Shown here one piece after another: positions 1 to 5,129 of a stretch of DNA of 13,902 nucleotides. The DNA is from an uncultured Clostridia bacterium. Lineage in GTDB: Bacteria > Bacillota > Clostridia > Christensenellales > Aristaeellaceae. The DNA is taken from the NCBI GenBank assembly GCA_937934775.1, contig CALGYL010000004.1:1-13902 (forward strand), written 5' to 3'. The position numbers were made by a program, and so were the translations under genes. Positions within the stretch are counted from its first letter, which is position 1, and each line of letters starts with the position of its first letter. The notes under the pieces are model-generated. The model worked only from the letters and a program-made list of their open reading frames with translations, did no database searches and was not told where the DNA came from.

Positions 1-5
1 TACGC

Positions 6-42
6 AAGAACCCACCCTTCGCTGCTCGATAAGTGGGTTCTT
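6..42. repeat. Stem-loop at the left edge (10-bp stem)
   Basis: AAGAACCCAC at 6-15 is the exact reverse complement of GTGGGTTCTT at 33-42, giving a 10-bp stem with a 17-nt loop. It lies 11 nt before the perfect palindrome at 54-87. On the plus strand the stem runs into TTTGACAG, a very short T run, so it could be a weak terminator for a gene beyond the left edge or one half of a bidirectional terminator pair. Its role is inferred. Confidence 0.6.
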
Positions 43-53
43 TGACAGCCTGG

Positions 54-98
54 CCAGAGGCCACCGGCGATCGCCGGTGGCCTCTGGTTCCTTATCTT
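54..98 (+). terminator. Perfect 34-bp palindrome followed by a T-rich tail, likely intrinsic terminator
   Basis: CCAGAGGCCACCGGCGA (54-70) is followed directly by its exact reverse complement (71-87). As RNA this folds into a 15-bp GC-rich stem with a GATC tetraloop. On the plus strand the stem is followed by TTCCTTATCTT, a loose U-rich tract, which fits an intrinsic terminator for a plus-strand gene off the left edge. On the minus strand no T tract follows, so it would block the leftward transcript only by structure. No plus-strand gene is visible to confirm which transcript it serves. Confidence 0.55.
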
Positions 99-123
99 GC
101 GATCTGTGTTTTATACGAACTCC

Positions 124-290
124 AAACATGAATCACTCGTTGCGCTGGTTCTTTTCGTGCAGAACTGTGTCGCTCTCCGCTTTGGCGTAGCGCTGCATTT
201 CACGCCGAAGGCGTATCCCGAAGGGTCGCCTCGCTTCGGCTCCTTGTTCTGCATCGAAAACCCCTTGGCGCTTTGGAGTGATTCATGTTT
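124..290. repeat. MITE-like nested inverted-repeat element
   Basis: The outer arms AAACATGAATCACTC (124-138) and GAGTGATTCATGTTT (276-290) are a perfect 15-bp inverted repeat bounding about 167 bp. Inside is a second pair, TTTTCGTGCAGAAC (152-165) and GTTCTGCATCGAAAA (246-260), complementary apart from a one-base bulge. The centre holds several short TTC-loop hairpins, for example ACGCCGAAGGCGT and CCCGAAGGG. The trinucleotide TCC flanks both ends (121-123 and 291-293) and could be a 3-bp target duplication. No coding frame is credible. It ends 10 bp from the stop codon of the peptidoglycan-binding gene. It could be a non-autonomous mobile repeat or a structured 3'-end RNA; which of these is not decided by this sequence alone. 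Confidence 0.6.
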
Positions 291-300
291 TCCTTTAGTA

Positions 301-1824
301 TTACAGCGCAGCGGTTGGCGTCGGGGAAGGCGACGGAGACGGGGACGGAGACAGCGTCGGTGTGGGCGTACTCGTCGGCTTGGGCGTGGCTGTCGGCGCG
401 GTATCCGCAAACAGCTTCTGCTGCAGCTTGATCGTCGCGACGCCGGTCTGCTTCACACCGATCGCCTTCTGGAACGCCTTGACGGCGGTGCGGGTCTTCG
501 TGCTGAAATGCCCGCCAATCGATCCGCTGAAGTATCCGAGCTCCTTGAGACGCGTCTGCAGCTTCTTGACGCGCGCGCCGGTATCGCCATACTGCAGGGA
601 AATGTATTCGCTGCACTTGGGCGCTTTGGACGCGAACAGCTTTTTCTGCAGACTTGCGCTGGCCGAACCGTCCTGCTTGAAATCGACGGCCTTCTGGAAA
701 AGCTTGACGGCGGTAACCGTCCTATCGTCGTAGGTGCCGGATATTTTGCCGGCGTAGTAGCCGAGATCGTACAGTCGCTGCTGCAGTTTTTTGACCCGCG
801 CGCCGGTATCCCCCTTGCTGAGCGCGACGTATTGGCTGTACACCGGCGCGTTCTTGGCCATCAGCGCCTTGAGCGTTTCTACCGAAGCCGCGCCGGTCTG
901 GGTTAAACCAGCTTTGCGCTGGAAGAGGCGCACAGCCTCGGCCGTCCCGCTGCCATAGGAGCCGTCCACAGCGCCGACGGTGTAAAGAAGCGCGCGCAGG
1001 CGCAACTGCAGCGCCTCAACGCGGATGCCGCTGCTTCCCTTGTCCAGCGCGACATATTCTGTATACTCGGGCGCGCTGTCCGCGAGGATCTTCTTTTTGA
1101 GTTCAGGCGTCACAACACCCGTCTGGTCGACAGCCAGCGCATCCTGGAAGTAGCGCACCGCGGCGTAGGTCTTGTAGCCGAACACGCCGTCCGGTGTGCC
1201 GACGGGGTAGCCCAGTTCGACAAGCCGCTTCTGCAGGCTCAGAACCTCGTCGCCCTTCGAGCCTTTCGAAAGGTCGGTCACCGCCTTAACCGCCGGTTCG
1301 GCGGTCGTTTCCGCAAGCTTGGCCTCCGGCTCCCAGGAACCGACGGCCACCTTCTCGCTCGAGTCAGACTGCGAATACACCGTAACCGTATTGCCTTCCA
1401 GCGCGAGCTCAGGCTCGGTGGGCGCGCCGCCCTCCAGGACGAGGTCGCTGACTTCGGATATCTGCCCGGTCGCCGTATCCAGCGCCATCAGATGCGTAAG
1501 GTCGCCGCTCTGGAAAAAGTAGATCGCGCCCGCGTTTTCCACATAGAGCGCATTGGAGCCCAACTCGCCAAGTTTTGAGGCTTCGCCGTTTGAATACACC
1601 CACAATGTCAGCGACTCCGCGGATGCGTCGTCTGCGGCCTGCTGCGTATAATACACGGCGTCAGCCGTCTGCGCAACAATGGCCTGCACATTTTCGCCAA
1701 CAGGCTGTGTCTGACCGGCGACGATCAGGCGATTGTCGGTTCCGATTTGAGCGTTCATCTCGCCAAACGCCCCGTATACCCACAGAAGTGAACACGCAAG
1801 AATCAACGCAAGTACTCGTTTCAT
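301..1824 (-). CDS. Secreted protein with four peptidoglycan-binding (PG_binding_1) repeats
   Basis: This 507-residue exported protein probably attaches to the cell wall. Residues 1-21 form a signal peptide (KR, hydrophobic core, likely cleavage AFG/EM). Residues about 30-165 are beta-rich and resemble a beta-propeller-like sensor segment, but I cannot name the family. Four peptidoglycan-binding domain repeats follow at about 186-247, 260-322, 334-397 and 409-472. Each has the pattern GDxGxxVxxLQxRLxxLGY, then GxxxxxTxxAVxxFQ. The C-terminus (about 476-507) is a Thr/Pro/Ser tail such as PSPSPSPSPTPT, typical of a wall-spanning linker. No hydrolase or transpeptidase domain is present. The start at 1824 is chosen because AAGGAGG ends 7 nt upstream; the ATG six bases earlier (1830) sits only 1 nt after it. 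The frame stays open far upstream to 2871, but that extension overlaps another gene and has no coding character. Confidence 0.88.
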   Translation of the reverse strand: MKRVLALILACSLLWVYGAFGEMNAQIGTDNRLIVAGQTQPVGENVQAIVAQTADAVYYTQQAADDASAESLTLWVYSNGEASKLGELGSNALYVENAGAIYFFQSGDLTHLMALDTATGQISEVSDLVLEGGAPTEPELALEGNTVTVYSQSDSSEKVAVGSWEPEAKLAETTAEPAVKAVTDLSKGSKGDEVLSLQKRLVELGYPVGTPDGVFGYKTYAAVRYFQDALAVDQTGVVTPELKKKILADSAPEYTEYVALDKGSSGIRVEALQLRLRALLYTVGAVDGSYGSGTAEAVRLFQRKAGLTQTGAASVETLKALMAKNAPVYSQYVALSKGDTGARVKKLQQRLYDLGYYAGKISGTYDDRTVTAVKLFQKAVDFKQDGSASASLQKKLFASKAPKCSEYISLQYGDTGARVKKLQTRLKELGYFSGSIGGHFSTKTRTAVKAFQKAIGVKQTGVATIKLQQKLFADTAPTATPKPTSTPTPTLSPSPSPSPSPTPTAAL

Positions 1825-2260
1825 GACCATTCCTCCTTGATTTCCGGGTTCCAGGATCGCCGGATTCATTGTTTCATTTGAATCCGCGCAGCAAACGACC
1901 GCAACATGCCAGGCAACTTGTGGTGCTCGCGCCGTTTCGCATCCCGCAGCGTTTTCACGCCAGACGGAATCGGCTGCCCGCACCTGGTTTTGCTGTTCCA
2001 TATTATTAGACAGCCAAAACCCAGAAATGTGGCAGCCGCAGGGGAATATTCCATAAAAATAAACAAACGACACAATTTCTTGCAAAAAACGAAGAGGCTC
2101 GTGCTTGCGCACTGCCTCGAATGGAAAGGCCGCAAGAATCGCCCGCCGCGCTATAGAATGGCGCAGGCGCTGCCGGGAATGCGCTTGTACGGCATTATTA
2201 GCGCAACTGGCTTCGGCGGACAGGGCGCAGGCGTACAAATAGACCCTTCGCGGCCGAAAC
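1825..2260. other. Non-coding intergenic region with AT-rich leader of the PG-binding gene
   Basis: No credible gene lies here on either strand. The part at about 2000-2095 is clearly more AT-rich than its surroundings. Read leftward it holds a weak promoter-like pair, TTGCAA and TATTTT, 18 nt apart at about 2053-2082, plus a TAATAATAT stretch near 2000. I treat these only as a probable promoter zone for the peptidoglycan-binding gene. An 8-bp inverted repeat, CGGATTCA (1861-1868) and TGAATCCG (1879-1886) with a 10-nt loop, lies 37-62 nt before the start codon and could be an operator or leader hairpin. GGCGCAGGCG occurs twice (2160-2169 and 2224-2233). No clear intrinsic terminator follows the upstream PLP-enzyme gene. 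Confidence 0.4.
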
Positions 2261-3319
2261 CTACTCCTCGCACAGCGCGCCCAGAATTTCCTTTTCGGCA
2301 AACAGCGCCGTCGCGCCGCCGGTGTGCCAGAACACAACCGTACTGCCCGGGGTAACCTTGCCCGATCGGACATGCCCCAGAAGCCCCGCAAACGCCTTGC
2401 CGGTGTACACCGGGTCAACCAGCAGGCCCTCGGTCCGCGCAAGCAGGCGGATGGCCTCGGTGGCCATCGCATTGGGCTGTTCGTAGCCGGGGGCGAAGTA
2501 GTTGCGGTCCACGGTAAAATCGCCCGCATCCACCCGCTCACCGCTGCCAAGCCACTTAAGGCTTTCATTGGCCAGAGACGCGCAGCGGGCTTCGTAGTCG
2601 GGCTTTTTATCGCTGACCGCGATGGCGGTGATCTTTGCCTTTGCCCCGAGCAGGCGGCGCCCCGCCACCAGACCAGCCAGCGTTCCGCCGGTCCCGGTGG
2701 CGGCATAGACGGCGTCCGGCTCAAACCCCCGATCGGCGCACTGCGCCTGAAGCTCCGCAAACCCGCCGATAAAGGCGGCGGACCCGATGTGACTGGCCCC
2801 GCCCAGCGGGATGTCGTAACAGCGGCGCCCCTCGGCTTCGAGCCGCCTGGCATGCTCCTTGCCCATGGCAAAGCAGCGCGCCTCGGTCACCGCCTCGGTT
2901 TCGCTTCCCTCGCTCCGGACGATGTGCATCTCCGCGCCCAGAATCCGGTCCAAAAGCATGTTGGAACGGATGTCCTTTTCGTTGGGTTCCACATAGGCGT
3001 TCAGATACAGGATGGGTTCAAGGCCCAAACGGCGGCAGGCGGTGACGGTCTGCATGGCGTGGTTGGATTGCGTCGCCCCGTAGGTGAACACCGTATCGCA
3101 GCCCTTGCTCAAAGCGTCGCCCAAGAGGTATTCAAGCTTGCGGACCTTGTTCCCGCCAAAAAGGCTCATGCCGGAAAAGTCGTCGCGCTTGATGTACAGC
3201 TGAACATTCAGAATCCGGGACAGGTTTTCCAGCTTATAAAACGGCGTCGGGAAAAAACCCAGCCTCGCGCGGGGCTTTCCGTCCATCAGCGCGCGCACGG
3301 CGACCATCTTGTCGTTCAA
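2261..3319 (-). CDS. dcyD: D-cysteine desulfhydrase-like PLP enzyme (ACC deaminase family)
   Basis: The product (352 residues from the chosen start) is a fold-type II PLP enzyme of the D-cysteine desulfhydrase / ACC deaminase family, usual length about 330-340. D-cysteine desulfhydrase converts D-cysteine to pyruvate, H2S and ammonia. The PLP lysine is in GGNKVRKLEYLL (Lys about 58), TQSNH follows at about 83-87, and a glycine-rich phosphate loop ATGTGGTLAG is present. Near the C-terminus the motifs DPVYTGKA and WHTGG carry Thr at the two positions where true ACC deaminases have Glu and Leu. This supports D-cysteine desulfhydrase over ACC deaminase; the residue rule is recalled family knowledge. 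GGGAGG at 3329-3334 sits 9 nt before TTG at 3319, so I prefer that start. An upstream in-frame TTG at 3343 and an ATG at 3307 are poorer choices. A promoter lies upstream at 3447-3475. The gene symbol is tentative. Confidence 0.85.
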   Translation of the reverse strand: MNDKMVAVRALMDGKPRARLGFFPTPFYKLENLSRILNVQLYIKRDDFSGMSLFGGNKVRKLEYLLGDALSKGCDTVFTYGATQSNHAMQTVTACRRLGLEPILYLNAYVEPNEKDIRSNMLLDRILGAEMHIVRSEGSETEAVTEARCFAMGKEHARRLEAEGRRCYDIPLGGASHIGSAAFIGGFAELQAQCADRGFEPDAVYAATGTGGTLAGLVAGRRLLGAKAKITAIAVSDKKPDYEARCASLANESLKWLGSGERVDAGDFTVDRNYFAPGYEQPNAMATEAIRLLARTEGLLVDPVYTGKAFAGLLGHVRSGKVTPGSTVVFWHTGGATALFAEKEILGALCEE

Positions 3320-3446
3320 ATCCGCTTTCCTCCCAACATGCAATCGCGGCGGCAGGTCCGGCTTCCGGGATTCCCCGCATAAAGGCTCTTAATGCGCCGG
3401 GTCCACCACTCGCCGCGTGATGACAATCCATGATATTCCATGAACC

Positions 3447-3475
3447 AGTATACCATGATGCCTCCGACCTGTACA
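3447..3475 (-). promoter_or_regulatory. Sigma-A-type promoter for the D-cysteine desulfhydrase-like gene
   Basis: Read on the minus strand, TGTACA (3475-3470, 4 of 6 matches to TTGACA) is separated by 17 nt from TATACT (3452-3447, 5 of 6 matches to TATAAT). Transcription would begin near 3440, giving a leader of about 120 nt before the TTG start at 3319. The match and spacing are good for a housekeeping promoter, but assignment rests on consensus only. Confidence 0.5.
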
Positions 3476-3532
3476 GTCTGATGAAAGCCCCGGCGGACGA
3501 AGAATGTCCAGGAATCCCCATGGAGACTCCAT

Positions 3533-3561
3533 CGCTCCCGGAGACCTTCGCACCGGGAGCG
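3533..3561. repeat. Intergenic hairpin downstream of the aldo/keto reductase remnant
   Basis: CGCTCCCG (3533-3540) and CGGGAGCG (3554-3561) form an 8-bp GC-rich stem with a 13-nt loop, in the gap between the reductase stop at 3593 and the PLP-enzyme promoter. In the leftward reading a run of seven T precedes the stem rather than follows it, so this is not a standard intrinsic terminator for the reductase. It may still slow or end transcription. Confidence 0.4.
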
Positions 3562-3592
3562 GGTTTCAAAAAAATACGGACGCCCGGCCGAG

Positions 3593-4641
3593 CTATTTCA
3601 GGACTTCCGCCGCGCGGCGCAGTTCCCCGATGATGCCAATGTGCTGCGGGCAGACTTCCTCGCACTGGCCGCAGGCCACGCAGTCGCCGGCCTTGATCCC
3701 ATCGCGGGTTACCCAGCGATAGTTATCCATCGCGCTTCTCAGGTTGTCGTAGGTGATATACTGGTTCATTGCGTTCATGATGCCGGGAATGTCAATGCGC
3801 ACCGGGCAACCCTTCACGCAGTAGCGGCAGTTGGTGCAGGGAATCGACGAGATCGACTTCAGCGCCGCCTGCGCCTTCCCGACCGCCTCCCGTTCCCGCT
3901 CGTTCAGGGGGCGGAAGTCCGTCATCGTCCGGAGGTTGTCCTCCATCCGCTCCAGGCTGGACATGCCGGAGAGCACGGTGATCACATTGTCCAAAGAAGC
4001 AGCGTAGCGAATTGCAAAGGACGACATCAACACGCCGAACGCAACTTCCTCCAGGCAATCCGCAACCTTTGCGGGCGGTTTGGCCAGCGCGCCGCCCTTG
4101 ACAGGCTCCATCACAATGACCGGTTTCTTGTGCTTCAACGCGACTTCAAAGCACTTGCGGGACTGCACCGACGGGCTATCCCAGTCGGCGTAGTTGATCT
4201 GCAGCTGCACAAATTCCACCTCCGGGTGCCAGGTCAGGATTTTGTCCAGCGCGTCCGCCGAGTCGTGAAGCGCGAAGCCCGGGTGCCGGATCAATCCCTT
4301 TTCACGCTGCTCCAGCGCAAAATCCCACAGCTTGAAGTCCTCAAAGCACTGGGTGCAGCCTTCGCCCAGATTGTTCAAAAGGTTATAGTCAAAGTAACCC
4401 GCGCCGGTGCGCTGAGCGAGGTGTAGAACATCCGTTTCGCCTCGTCGGCATTCTTCGGGCCTGCCCAGGCGGGCAGCTTGGTCGCAAGCAGATAACTTTC
4501 CCTGGGATGCCGTTTCACGAGCGCCTCGCCCGCCGCGGCCTCCGACCCCGGATACCCGTACGCCGTGTCAAAGTAGGTATATCCGGCTTCCAGAAACATG
4601 TCCACCATGGCTTTGACCTGTTCCATATCGATGATCCCGCC
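3593..4641 (-). pseudogene. Aldo/keto reductase with C-terminal 4Fe-4S domain, N-truncated and frameshifted
   Basis: This is a remnant of the ferredoxin-type aldo/keto reductase family, NAD(P)H-linked reductases with a C-terminal 2x[4Fe-4S] module. The upstream segment (about 4641 to 4415) encodes DMEQVKAMVDMFLEAG, then YFDTAYGYPGS with the catalytic Asp and Tyr, and LATKLPAW with the Lys. At about 4414-4416 one base is missing: CTCAGCGC stands where CTCGAGCGC or similar is expected. The frame stops within 40 nt, while the shifted frame continues smoothly as RTGAGYFDYNLLNNLGEG. It then runs to two cluster motifs, CTNCRYCVKGCP and CVACGQCEEVCP, and a stop at 3593. The position usually filled by His (LLHNL) reads Asn (LLNNL). 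About 25 N-terminal residues, the MxYRxLGxTGxxVSxLGFG part, are absent and no proper start is visible. Homology fades near 4641-4655, where the LacI remnant region begins. Confidence 0.8.
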
Positions 4642-4711
4642 GCTCGAAGCCTTTGGCGAAATCAACGTGCTGGCCAGCCCCTCCACTACAAGGTCATCGT
4701 CGACCGGTTGG

Positions 4712-5002
4712 AGGGCGACCGCCTTTCCCCTCTTCAACGGCGAAATTGCCTTCGCGTTTTACCAGAGCGCAAGGCAGTATGGGCGCAAGATTCCGGCCGA
4801 TGTCAGCGCAACCGGCTGCGACAACGCGCCCTTTTCCACCGTTATGGAAGTGCCGCTGTCCACCATTCACGTTCCTACGGTCGAGATGGGCCGGGAGATG
4901 GCGCAGCGGCTGATCACCTGCATCAAAAGAAAAACGCCGGGCAAGCGGGAAAAGCATGTGCTCGAACCGGCGCTGATGCCTCGGGGCAGCGTGCCGCGGT
5001 GA
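4712..5002 (+). pseudogene. C-terminal fragment of a LacI-family transcriptional regulator
   Basis: On the plus strand an open frame encodes about 96 residues matching the C-terminal effector-binding subdomain of LacI/PurR-type regulators. It reads ATAFPLFNGEIAFAFYQSAR (normally xTAxFxxNDEIAFGxxxA), then GRKIPADVSATGCDN (normally IPEDVSVIGFDN), PLSTIHVPTVEMGREMAQRL and EPALMPRGSV, and stops at 5002. The DNA-binding headpiece and about 230 further residues are missing, so it cannot act as a repressor. The conserved Asp of NDE is Gly here. Just upstream (4660-4710) another plus frame reads PLHYKVIVDRLEGDRL. This could be a scrap of a GntR-type N-terminus from a GntR-LacI hybrid, but that is weak. 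A good terminator follows at 5037. It is the only plus-strand coding trace in the window. Confidence 0.72.
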
Positions 5003-5036
5003 TGCAGCATAGGGAACCAGCGTATTATCCGCAAAG

Positions 5037-5080
5037 GGCCGTCTCCCAGGATTTCTCCCAAAGAGACGGCCTTATTTCTT
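5037..5080 (+). terminator. Intrinsic terminator after the LacI remnant, possibly bidirectional
   Basis: GGCCGTCTC (5037-5045) pairs exactly with GAGACGGCC (5063-5071) to form a 9-bp stem with a 17-nt loop, followed on the plus strand by TTATTTCTT. It sits 35 nt after the LacI-fragment stop. It also lies about 50 nt beyond the end of the GH106 gene coming from the right. In that direction the stem is preceded by an A-rich stretch and followed by CTTTG, so it may end both transcripts, less strongly leftward. Confidence 0.7.
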
Positions 5081-5129
5081 GAACACCTATTTTGCTTTAT
5101 TTGGATGATATGACCTGGTCAAGCCCTGA

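Noticed and set aside
1825..2871. In-frame upstream extension of the peptidoglycan-binding gene, giving one very long minus-strand frame
   Set aside because: It overlaps the PLP-enzyme gene in another frame, has no family-like sequence, and the strong ribosome binding site and signal peptide place the true start at 1824.
4642..4737. N-terminal extension of the aldo/keto reductase frame up to an ATG at 4737
   Set aside because: The residues in this stretch (VALQPVDDDLVVEGLASTLI) do not resemble the reductase N-terminus, and the DNA overlaps the LacI remnant region on the other strand.
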